From assembly GCF_910594985.1 (NCBI RefSeq), contig NZ_CAJVCE010000008.1, forward strand, positions 71,163 through 135,162: 64,000 bases of DNA, read 5' to 3'. Positions within the stretch are counted from its first letter, which is position 1; every line of letters begins with the position of its first letter. The notes under the pieces were generated by a model. The model was not told the DNA's origin, ran no database searches, and saw nothing but the letters and a program-made list of their open reading frames with translations. Source of the DNA: Paenibacillus allorhizosphaerae (GTDB lineage: Bacteria > Bacillota > Bacilli > Paenibacillales > NBRC-103111). The position numbers and the translations under genes are program-made. Below are positions 52,078 through 60,237 of this stretch, piece after piece.

Positions 52078-52176
52078 TCGCATATGGTCTGGTCAAATCC
52101 GACATATTCCGGACTGCATCAAGCCTGTCTTCATGCGCAGGTCATATTTCGCATATGGCAGTTGAAAGCGCTTATA
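52078..52176 (+). promoter_or_regulatory. Putative control region of the ABC importer operon
   Basis: TCGCATATGG occurs at 52078-52087 and 52149-52158. TGAAAGCGCTTATA (52163-52176) matches the cre consensus except one base. The repeats may be sites for the adjacent AraC sensor, but the spacing (71 bp) gives no clear support. Confidence 0.4.
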
Positions 52177-52252
52177 TACGCGATGCCGGGAACTTTTTTA
52201 CAATAAGAAGCGAAACGGAAACCATCCACAACGGAAGAAGGGAGGCGGAAGA

Positions 52253-53218
52253 TTGGCAGCGAGACCTATAGAGCACTCGGCTCCGGTAACACAGAAGAAG
52301 CAGGCGCTGCGGCGAAGCCCGGGTTGGAAACGCGTCTTGCACAACTATGAGCTGTATTTGTTTATTCTTCCTACGCTGGCTTACTTTATTTTGTTTCACT
52401 ACGTTCCGATGTACGGCGTACAAATTGCGTTTAAAAATTTCATCGCGGTAAAAGGGGTTGCCGGCAGCCCGTGGGTCGGATTCGAGCATTTCGAACGGTT
52501 TTTCGAATCGTACCAATTCATTACGGTCATGCGCAACACGCTGGGCATCAGCCTGTACGAATTGCTTGTCGCATTTCCCGCGCCGATTCTGCTCGCACTG
52601 CTGCTCAATCAGGTCACGAGCGAACGGTTCAAAAAAATCGTGCAGACGGTCACGTACGCGCCGCATTTTATTTCCGTCGTCGTCATCGCCGGCATGCTGT
52701 ATTTGTTTTTATCGCCCAAGCACGGTCTGGTGAACCAAATTCTAGTGCTGCTCGGAGTCGATCCGGTCTTTTTTATGGCCAGTCCGGAATGGTTCAAGAC
52801 CATTTATGTCTTCTCCGGCATTTGGCAAAACATCGGCTGGGCGGCGATTATTTACTTGGCGGCGTTATCCGGCGTCAATCCGGATTTGCACGAGGCCGCT
52901 GTCGTCGACGGCGCAACGAAATTGCAGCGCATCCGGCATATCGACCTGCCGACCATTATGCCGACGATCGTCATCCTGCTCATCTTGAACGTCGGGCATC
53001 TGATGAGCATCGGTTTTGAAAAAGTGTATCTGCTGCAAAACCAGCTCAACATCGACGCTTCGGAAATTATTCAGACCTACGTGTACAAAGCGGGTCTGAT
53101 GAACGCGCAATTCAGTTATTCAGCCGCCATCGGGCTGTTCAATTCGATCGTCAATTTCATACTGCTGATTTCGGTCAACCAATTGGCCAAAAAGACGAAG
53201 CAGGCCAGCTTGTGGTAA
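52253..53218 (+). CDS. ABC sugar permease, LplB type
   Basis: The 321-residue permease has six membrane helices and the EAA loop EAAVVDGATKLQRIRHIDLP, which contacts the ATPase. The N-terminal stretch NYELYLFILPTLAYFILF is typical of the LplB/YtcP group that imports oligo- or polysaccharides. TTG 52253 follows GGAGG with 7 bases between. It is the first gene of a permease-permease-binding protein operon (16-base gap to the next). No ATPase gene is present, so a shared MsmX-like ATPase is expected. Confidence 0.92.
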   Translation: MAARPIEHSAPVTQKKQALRRSPGWKRVLHNYELYLFILPTLAYFILFHYVPMYGVQIAFKNFIAVKGVAGSPWVGFEHFERFFESYQFITVMRNTLGISLYELLVAFPAPILLALLLNQVTSERFKKIVQTVTYAPHFISVVVIAGMLYLFLSPKHGLVNQILVLLGVDPVFFMASPEWFKTIYVFSGIWQNIGWAAIIYLAALSGVNPDLHEAAVVDGATKLQRIRHIDLPTIMPTIVILLILNVGHLMSIGFEKVYLLQNQLNIDASEIIQTYVYKAGLMNAQFSYSAAIGLFNSIVNFILLISVNQLAKKTKQASLW

Positions 53219-53234
53219 AAGGAGGAGGCTCAAC

Positions 53235-54122
53235 ATGATCGCAAGCCGCACCCGAACGGATAAAGCGTTCGACGCTTTCACGTACGCGCTTTTGTCCCTT
53301 CTTCTGCTAGTCGTGCTGTACCCGCTTTATTTCGTCGTCATTTCGTCGATCAGCAACCCGGATTTGGTCAATTTGGGAAAGGTGACGCTGTATCCCCGGG
53401 GCGTGACGCTGGAAGGCTACCGACGCATTTTCTCCGACGCGAGTCTATGGCTCGGGTTTCGGAATTCGTTCTTGTACACGATACTGGGTACAAGCTTGAA
53501 CGTCGTGTTGACGATAACCGCCGGCTATGCGCTGTCGAGAACGGATTTGGCCGGACGCAATGCGTTTATGTTCGTTATCGTATTTACGATGTTTTTCGGC
53601 GGCGGGTTGATCCCGACCTATTTGCTGGTCAAAAGCTTGGGACTCGTCAACACGATATGGGTGATGATTCTTCCGAATGCCGTCTCCGCCTACAACATCA
53701 TCATTACGAGAACGTTTTTTCAAAGCAGTGTTCCGGGAGAACTGCTTGAGGCGGCCAAGATGGACGGGAGCTCCAATACCCGCTTTTTCCTGCAAATTGT
53801 GCTCCCCATCTCGCTGCCGATCGTCGCCGTAATGGTACTGTTCAGCGCCGTCGGGCATTGGAACTCGTACTTCCAGGCGCTCATTTATTTGAAAGACGAC
53901 GAGCTTCAACCGCTGCAAATCATTCTTCGCAAAATATTGATCAGCGGCGAAGCGGCGGAGAGCATGGTGGACGGGCTTGTGAACCAGGCGGAAGTTGTCA
54001 AAATGGCCGAAACGATGAAGTACGGCGTCATTATCGTGTCGAGCCTTCCGGTGCTCGTGCTGTACCCGTTCCTGCAAAAATATTTCCTTAAAGGCGTTAT
54101 GATCGGTTCTCTGAAAGGATAA
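53235..54122 (+). CDS. ABC sugar permease, YtcP/LplC type
   Basis: The 295-residue permease has six helices, with LLLLVVLYPLYFVVISSIS at the start and the EAA motif EAAKMDGSSNTRFFLQIVLP. The end, KYFLKGVMIGSLKG, is characteristic of the LplC/YtcP group. ATG 53235 follows GGAGGAGG directly after the LplB-type gene. The two permeases form the channel of a carbohydrate importer, and the binding protein gene lies 36 bases downstream. Confidence 0.92.
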   Translation: MIASRTRTDKAFDAFTYALLSLLLLVVLYPLYFVVISSISNPDLVNLGKVTLYPRGVTLEGYRRIFSDASLWLGFRNSFLYTILGTSLNVVLTITAGYALSRTDLAGRNAFMFVIVFTMFFGGGLIPTYLLVKSLGLVNTIWVMILPNAVSAYNIIITRTFFQSSVPGELLEAAKMDGSSNTRFFLQIVLPISLPIVAVMVLFSAVGHWNSYFQALIYLKDDELQPLQIILRKILISGEAAESMVDGLVNQAEVVKMAETMKYGVIIVSSLPVLVLYPFLQKYFLKGVMIGSLKG

Positions 54123-54158
54123 GCTTTCAAAAACGATGAATGTTGGGGGAATGGTAAG

Positions 54159-55778
54159 ATGAATAAAAAATGGTGGGTACACGGCGGGATAGCCACCGCA
54201 CTCGTCATGACCGTCGGACTTAGCGGCTGCGGCGGGGATGGCGGCGGAAGCGGAACGAAGACGAACGACAAGCCGCAGCAATCCCAAGCGCCGGCGAACA
54301 TGAACGCAACCGGATTGCCGATCGTCAAAGACAAAGTAAACCTGAAAATCGCCGGATTTTACGGCATTGCGGGACAAAAGCCGTTCGGCGAGCTGCCGTT
54401 CTTCAAGAGTGTCGAGGAGAAAACGAACGTTCACGTCAACTGGCTGATGAACGATTCGAACGGATTCAAGGAAAAGAAAAATTTGATGTTTGCGAGCGGT
54501 GACTTGCCTGACGCTTTTTACGGCCACTATATTCTGGACACGGACGAAGTCGTGAAATACGGCTACCAGGGCTTGTTCATTCCGCTTGAAGGCTTGATCG
54601 ACAAATACGCGCCGAATTTGAAAAAAATATTGGACGAAAACCCCGACTATCGCAAAGATTTGACCGCGCCGGACGGCCATATTTATTCGCTGCCGACCAT
54701 TGACGCTTCGTACGCCAAGTCCAAGGACGCGCTGTTCATCAATAAGAAATGGCTGGACCAGCTAGGCTTGCCGCTGCCGACGACGCCTGACGAATTTTAC
54801 AAGGCGCTGAAGGCATTCAAAGACAATGACATGAACGGCAACGGCAAAAAGGACGAAGTCCCGTTCACGTTCCGCGTTCATGCGATTACCGGCATTTATT
54901 CCATGTACGGCTCGTTCGGGCTGCTCGATAAGCAGGATCACATCATTATGAAGGGCGATCAGGTGATCTACACGGCCGTTCAGCCGCAGTATAAAGAAGC
55001 GACCAAATATTTCAATAAGCTGTTCGCCGAAGGCCTGGTCGATCAGGAATCGCTGACGCATGACGAGAAAGTGTACGGTTCCAAACTGCGGAGCAAGGAG
55101 AAAAATGTCGGTGCGTTCGTCGCTTGGACGGCCGCTACGTACATGGATCCGGATCAGGCGGCCGATTTCGTACCGTTGATGCCACTCAAGGCGCCGGACG
55201 GATCGCGGGTGTGGAACCGTTACCCGTCGGGCATTTTGAGTAAGGGCGCATTTGCGATCACTTCGGCGAACAAAAATCCGGAAATCACGATGCGCTGGAT
55301 CGACTATATGTACGATACGAAGGTGAGCCTGGAGGCGGTGAACGGAACGATCGGCACCGTCATGAAGGAGAACGGGGACGGGACGCTTAGCTACATCGAT
55401 CCTCCGAGCGGCATGAATGCGAACGAATTCAGGCATACAACGGCGCCGGGCTCCACTTCCGTCTTCGCGAAAACAAGCCGCACGCCGGCCGTGACGGGGA
55501 AACCGAACGATAAAGGCGATCTGGATAAAATGTATGACCCGTACCTGGACAAAAACATATTCCCGAACATGTATTTCAGTTCCGAGGAAACGGATGCCCG
55601 CACGCGCTACTTGACCGATATTGACGCATACGTCAAGAAAATGCAGGCCAAATGGCTTATGCAGGGCGGTATTGACGCCGAGTGGGACGAATATGTAAAG
55701 AAGCTGAAGGATATGAACCTCGACAAGCTCGTCAAGGTGTATCAAGACGCTTACAACCGGTATAAGGCTATCAAATAA
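54159..55778 (+). CDS. ABC importer solute-binding lipoprotein, LplA type
   Basis: The 539-residue lipoprotein has a signal peptide ending in GLSGC (Cys24). Family features are EKTNVHVNWLMND, LPDAFYGHYI, YAPNLKKILDENPDYRK, DGHIYSLPTIDAS and DNDMNGNGKKDEVPFTF, a calcium-loop-like segment common in this group. GGGG with GAATGG precedes ATG 54159. It is the last gene of the importer operon, behind the two permeases. The bound glycan is not readable from sequence. Confidence 0.92.
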   Translation: MNKKWWVHGGIATALVMTVGLSGCGGDGGGSGTKTNDKPQQSQAPANMNATGLPIVKDKVNLKIAGFYGIAGQKPFGELPFFKSVEEKTNVHVNWLMNDSNGFKEKKNLMFASGDLPDAFYGHYILDTDEVVKYGYQGLFIPLEGLIDKYAPNLKKILDENPDYRKDLTAPDGHIYSLPTIDASYAKSKDALFINKKWLDQLGLPLPTTPDEFYKALKAFKDNDMNGNGKKDEVPFTFRVHAITGIYSMYGSFGLLDKQDHIIMKGDQVIYTAVQPQYKEATKYFNKLFAEGLVDQESLTHDEKVYGSKLRSKEKNVGAFVAWTAATYMDPDQAADFVPLMPLKAPDGSRVWNRYPSGILSKGAFAITSANKNPEITMRWIDYMYDTKVSLEAVNGTIGTVMKENGDGTLSYIDPPSGMNANEFRHTTAPGSTSVFAKTSRTPAVTGKPNDKGDLDKMYDPYLDKNIFPNMYFSSEETDARTRYLTDIDAYVKKMQAKWLMQGGIDAEWDEYVKKLKDMNLDKLVKVYQDAYNRYKAIK

Positions 55779-55783
55779 AATAA

Positions 55784-55826
55784 AAGGGGCAGGGAGCGAA
55801 TTGTACGCTGCCTGCCCTTTAAACCA
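55784..55826. terminator. Bidirectional terminator
   Basis: AAAGGGGCAGG and CCTGCCCTTT pair between the convergent LplA-type and lipoprotein genes. The minus-strand reading ends in TTTTATTTTATTT, the better terminator. Confidence 0.75.
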
Positions 55827-55842
55827 TGCAATCGAATCGGAA

Positions 55843-56841
55843 CTACTGATAATTCGGATTCCAGACGCGCGCCTTGTAGAAGGCAGCCCCCGTTCGGCTG
55901 CGGTACGTATCCGGCGTTACAAACCGGACCGTATCGGTGCACCAATCGCTTTGGCAGCCTTTCTTCGGCGTAGTCAGCACCACCTGGCCCGTCAGCAGAT
56001 TGCCGACGCTTTTGATCCCGCGCACATTGATCTTGGGCGCATCGGGGAACCCTCTGGACCAGTTTTTCTCCGATTTCACGTACTGATATACTCCTGATCC
56101 TGTACTGACCCAGAGCCGGTCGGTGTTTCCGTATACCGGCTGAAGATCGTGCCCGTCGGCCGAAGGGAGGTCGACCTTCTGCTCTTCTTTCAGCGTGGGA
56201 GCCTCGGGCGTGCCTTCTACCTTGAGGGCGACCAAATGATCGTGACCTAGCGCCCAAAGCACATTCTTCTGCGGGTCCCAGAGCACGCCGTGGGCGGTCT
56301 TCATCGGATATTCGGCGTATTTTGAGGATGTGGGTCCTTGAGATGACGTATAGACTCTGACCCAGCCGCCTGTGCTTGCGGCAACCGCAATATTTCCGCT
56401 AGGCAGCAGCTCCGCCTCATGCGGGTTGCCCCCAACATGAAGCGCCCATTTCTTGCTGTCCCCCGCAGGATAAGGAACGATGGCGGCGAGGCCCTTGGAA
56501 TCGGTGACGACCATCCATAGTCCGCCAAACGTGTCGTTCTTTCGCAGCTTGACGCCCGACGGGAGTCCCCAGCCTGGGGTAATCCCGCTGAATCCGTTCG
56601 TAGAAGTCGGTTTCCAAGACCATTTGATCGCCTGTTCGCTGTTCCAATCCTCCGCATTCGGATCGAACACGATAATTTTTTGCGAGGCCTGGTCCGTCAC
56701 GGCGACGAGATTGCCGTTTTCCGGCTCGGGGGCTTTAACCGTTGCGGCGGTCTTGCTGTTGCAGCCTGCGACGATGACCGCGGTCATCAAAATAAGGAAC
56801 AGGCAGAGGAAGCTTGCGTGTCTGAAGCGGCCGGTTATCAC
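55843..56841 (-). CDS. Propeller-like lipoprotein (DUF6528-like)
   Basis: The 332-residue lipoprotein has a signal peptide ending in VIVAGC (Cys27). Repeats such as LVAVTDQASQKIIVFDP, GGLWMVVTD, HEAELLPSGNIAVAAS, HGVLWDPQKNVLWALG and DRLWVSTGSGVY describe a six- or seven-bladed propeller. It resembles the DUF6528 group of Paenibacillus lipoproteins, for which no function is known. It sits on the minus strand, convergent with the LplA-type gene. The next minus-strand gene upstream is a solute-binding protein, so both may serve carbohydrate uptake. Confidence 0.75.
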   Translation of the reverse strand: MITGRFRHASFLCLFLILMTAVIVAGCNSKTAATVKAPEPENGNLVAVTDQASQKIIVFDPNAEDWNSEQAIKWSWKPTSTNGFSGITPGWGLPSGVKLRKNDTFGGLWMVVTDSKGLAAIVPYPAGDSKKWALHVGGNPHEAELLPSGNIAVAASTGGWVRVYTSSQGPTSSKYAEYPMKTAHGVLWDPQKNVLWALGHDHLVALKVEGTPEAPTLKEEQKVDLPSADGHDLQPVYGNTDRLWVSTGSGVYQYVKSEKNWSRGFPDAPKINVRGIKSVGNLLTGQVVLTTPKKGCQSDWCTDTVRFVTPDTYRSRTGAAFYKARVWNPNYQ

Positions 56842-56942
56842 TGTTTTGCTCCTTTCGATAAGTACTTAAGCTTCGTGATTTCATTATACAAGGATAATTT
56901 CCAACGATACATTTAATTTTGTAATTATTGGAAAATGTTTTC

Positions 56943-58463
56943 TCACTGCGTCATTTTGCGTCGATACGCTTCGTTCATTTCCGCTACCACTTTTTTATAG
57001 CGATCGTCTTGTTTTAATTTCTGAATCCATTCGTCGTACGCTTCGATTGTCATCTGTCCGATAATGACTTTCATCCGAACGTCGTTTACCGAGCTGGTAA
57101 GGCTTGCCCATGCATCGTAATATTTTTCGGGATATAATCCGACAGCCGGATTCGGAGGAAGAGACTTGCTTCTTTGCTCTACAATTCGCTTGTTTCGCTC
57201 ATTTATTTCCGGGGAAATGCCGATAGCCGAAACGACCTGCGTATCGCCTAGCGGTCTCCAGATTGATCCCAGATTGTCGCCGATGATGATCAAATCTTTT
57301 TTGGCCTGCTCCGTTGCCGTTTTTATGCCGTCCCGTTCCGTATAATGAATGCCTTTCAGACCGAAGTTAACCAGGTCGTTTCCTTCCGGCGAATAACCGT
57401 AATCGAGAAACTGCAGTATTTTTTTCATCTTCGATTCCGGCACGCTCTTGGGGATCAGGTAAGCGCCGAAGTAGCCCCCTTCCGTCGTTGGTACATACGG
57501 GACGCCATTCGGTCCTTTAAGAAAAGAAAGCGGCAGGATGTCGGCTTTCGGATTCGTTTTGCGCAGTTCTTCTATGAACTTCCAAACATAACCCATCGAG
57601 AGCGATGTTGCGCCAGCTTCGCTGCGTTTGACCGCTTCTTCCATTTGCGTCAGCTTAAGAATCGGAAGGTTCGGATCGATGATTTTGTTGTCATACGCCT
57701 TTTTGATCCACAGCAGCGCATCCCTGGACGCATCTTCGGTGATAAGCGGGTGCAGCGTTCCGTCCCGGAGCTTCCAGGCGCCGCCGGTTTCATTGAACGC
57801 GTTAAAGACAAACTGCAATGCGCTGAAATATCCGGAGAACCCGATCGTATCCTGCTTGCCGTTTTGATCCGGATCTTGATAGGTAAAAGCATAGAGTACC
57901 CGGTATAAATCGTCCATCGTCTCCGGAAGTTCCATCTTCATCCGTTCCAGCCAGTCGAGACGCAGCATCGGAAATTGTTCACCCCCGACAACCGGGTAAT
58001 AGCGCGGAACGGCATAATGCTTGCCGAATATTTTCGAGTTTTCCCATGAATAATCGGGTAATGCAGCTAAATTGGGAAATTCATGGATGTATGGAGTTAA
58101 ATCCCAAAATAACCCCTCCTTGACCAGGTCTTTCAGGATTGGCATGTTCAGGTTGATGACAAACGTCAAATCCGGCAAGTCCCGGGAAGCAAGCAGCATG
58201 CGGATTTTATCGTCAAAAGAAGTGGAGGGAATCCAGGTGATTTTCAGATCGGTATGTGTCCGTTTCTCCAATTCGTTCCACAACGGATTATCTTCGCCGA
58301 CCATTGTTTGCGCATAATTCATAATTTGCGATGTGATCACGGTAGCTTTGGTCGAATGGTCGCCGTTCAGCAGACTGACGCCGCTGCTGCAGCTAGCAAG
58401 CATGAAGGCGCACGCTGGGAGCAAGCAAAAAAGGAGGCGAACAAGCGGCTTGGGGTTCAACAT
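56943..58463 (-). CDS. Orphan ABC solute-binding lipoprotein (LplA-like)
   Basis: The protein of about 506 residues starts at ATG 58463, with GGAGG 9 bases upstream (an upstream in-frame start at 58478 lacks one). Lipobox MLASC (Cys25). Body motifs are YAQTMVGEDNPLWNELEKRT, LPDLTFVINLNMP, DYSWENSKIFGKHYAVPRY and FTYQDPDQNGKQDTIGFSG, as in LplA-type binding proteins. No permease gene lies next to it, so it either uses the importer at 52253-54122 or another system. Its C-terminus (YKKVVAEMNEAYRRKM) is family typical. Confidence 0.87.
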   Translation of the reverse strand: MLNPKPLVRLLFCLLPACAFMLASCSSGVSLLNGDHSTKATVITSQIMNYAQTMVGEDNPLWNELEKRTHTDLKITWIPSTSFDDKIRMLLASRDLPDLTFVINLNMPILKDLVKEGLFWDLTPYIHEFPNLAALPDYSWENSKIFGKHYAVPRYYPVVGGEQFPMLRLDWLERMKMELPETMDDLYRVLYAFTYQDPDQNGKQDTIGFSGYFSALQFVFNAFNETGGAWKLRDGTLHPLITEDASRDALLWIKKAYDNKIIDPNLPILKLTQMEEAVKRSEAGATSLSMGYVWKFIEELRKTNPKADILPLSFLKGPNGVPYVPTTEGGYFGAYLIPKSVPESKMKKILQFLDYGYSPEGNDLVNFGLKGIHYTERDGIKTATEQAKKDLIIIGDNLGSIWRPLGDTQVVSAIGISPEINERNKRIVEQRSKSLPPNPAVGLYPEKYYDAWASLTSSVNDVRMKVIIGQMTIEAYDEWIQKLKQDDRYKKVVAEMNEAYRRKMTQ

Positions 58464-58679
58464 GACGGTGTCCTCCATAGCGATAAGAATCGTGAGGAAT
58501 GTGCGAGCTAAGCGTATTCGTTTTGCCCGTTTCCGTCAATATTAACCTTTTGCAAGCCGCGTGTACCCCCGGGAATAAGCTTACCTCGTCCACTCCTGCT
58601 GTCCGAGCTACCGGCACTATGTCGTTGTTAACAAACCCGTTTCCGGCAGCCGCTGCGTAATTCTGTTAATCGCTGCCTG

Positions 58680-60020
58680 TTATTTCATCAGTTCGGCAAT
58701 TTTTTTGTTTGCTTCCTCATCCGCTTCTCTAAGCGCCGTATTGATATCTTTCTTATCTTTCAGCACGCCGGTGTTCATCGCTTTTTCGGCGATCAGCTCC
58801 ACTTCTTTGTCATATCTCGTCGGCGTCGGGTTGGCGTTGTACACATTTTTGAACGCAGCCTGAATATTTTTGCCTTTGAGCGAAGGGAGCTCGCTTCCGA
58901 ACAATTCTTTCGTTTTCGTATCGTTCAGCACCGACACTTGACCCCGTTTGGCGACCAGCTCCTGGACTTCCTGGCTCGACAAGAAGTTCATGATTTTAAA
59001 GGCGAGTTCCTTGTTCTTGCTTGTGGAGGACAACAGCAGGAGGCGTTCTTCCGTTTCGATGCCTTTGGGGCCCGATCCGGACTGGATAGGGAACGTTGCG
59101 ACATCCCAGAAGCTCATGTCGGCTCCTTCCTGATGGTACGCCTCGCTGTTGCCGAAGGTACCGCCGTACGTGAGCGTCATCGCTACATTTTGGTCCTTGA
59201 AGAAGCGGTTTACCAGATTGCCGGACGTGGCGTTGCCGGGAATCGAGCGGATTTGCTGGTACAGGTCAAAATATTCTTTCCACGGCTCTGTGTTGAGCAG
59301 TGATTTGTTCGTCTTCGGATCTACCTTCGGGAGCAGGCGGGAGATGCCCAATCGCGACGGCGAGTTCGGTTCGAGCGCGGCAATTTTACCTTCGCTGGCT
59401 GCGCCCAGCACTTTGGCGATCGCAATCGTCTCTTCGAGCGTCATGCCGTCCTTCGGATACGGGACCCCGTACCGTTCAAAAATGTTTTTGTTATAGAACA
59501 ACAAGCCGAAGTTAAGAGAAAACGGCATGGCGAGAATTTCGTTTTTGCTCGAAAACGATTTGATTTCGTTGACGGCGCGAGGCTGAAACTTATTCAAATC
59601 TACATTATATTTCTTGATCAGCTCGCTCACGTCGGCGGGAATATTCAAATCGGTAAAGTTCAGCATATTGAGCGAGCTCGTAAACGTGATGTCAGGGTAC
59701 TCGCCGGTCGATAGCAGTTCCACCGGCATGGTCCCTTTGCCGGCTCTGACCAGCTCAAGCGTCACCTTCGGAAACTTCTTCTCTACCGGTTCTTTCATCC
59801 AGTAATTGAAATCCAAATCCGTAATTCCGGCATACTGTTGGAACACCTTGATCGTGACCGGTTCGGTCGGCCCGGTGTCCGGGGATGCGGTCGTTCCCGG
59901 CGTCGGCGCAGCGGACGGTTTTTGTTCGCCTTTGCTGCAGCCGACAAACATCGATGAACATAGCAATGCCAAGCTTGCAAACACAATTGCTTTCTTTTGA
60001 ACCCCTAATATCGATCTCAT
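58680..60020 (-). CDS. Orphan ABC sugar-binding lipoprotein (family 1 type)
   Basis: The 446-residue lipoprotein has lipobox MFVGC (Cys28), followed by a Pro/Thr-rich linker. Motifs EPVTIKVFQQYAG, YPDITFTSSLNML, FYNKNIFERYGVPYPKDG and FKIMNFLSSQEVQ place it with the protein at 13019. The last residues, READEEANKKIAELMK, match the remnant at 4058-4135. ATG 60020 follows AGGAGG. It is divergent from the AraC sensor at 60238, its probable regulator. Again no permease adjoins. Confidence 0.88.
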   Translation of the reverse strand: MRSILGVQKKAIVFASLALLCSSMFVGCSKGEQKPSAAPTPGTTASPDTGPTEPVTIKVFQQYAGITDLDFNYWMKEPVEKKFPKVTLELVRAGKGTMPVELLSTGEYPDITFTSSLNMLNFTDLNIPADVSELIKKYNVDLNKFQPRAVNEIKSFSSKNEILAMPFSLNFGLLFYNKNIFERYGVPYPKDGMTLEETIAIAKVLGAASEGKIAALEPNSPSRLGISRLLPKVDPKTNKSLLNTEPWKEYFDLYQQIRSIPGNATSGNLVNRFFKDQNVAMTLTYGGTFGNSEAYHQEGADMSFWDVATFPIQSGSGPKGIETEERLLLLSSTSKNKELAFKIMNFLSSQEVQELVAKRGQVSVLNDTKTKELFGSELPSLKGKNIQAAFKNVYNANPTPTRYDKEVELIAEKAMNTGVLKDKKDINTALREADEEANKKIAELMK

Positions 60021-60166
60021 AAGTACCTCCTAGAATGTCGCTCTGAATCGAGCCGTTTGCACGGTAATCGTATGTCCGGCATCCATTCCGGTCAATAAGA
60101 ACGTTTTGCACGGCGATTTCCGGCCGCTGTCTTTTTTTGCAGGAAGTCGAATCATGTCGGCAGTTC

Positions 60167-60195
60167 GTGACAATCGGGCGGGGAACGTTTACAAT
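60167..60195 (+). promoter_or_regulatory. Probable promoter of the second AraC sensor
   Basis: GTGACA (60167-60172), a 17-base spacer, TACAAT (60190-60195). Confidence 0.6.
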
Positions 60196-60237
60196 AAAAG
60201 GGAGTCATAATTGCTGCAAGGCGGGTGAAACGGCACT

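Noticed and set aside
53445..55745. Long minus-strand open frames over the permease and binding protein genes
   Set aside because: Both are shadows of GC-rich plus-strand genes with clear family motifs.
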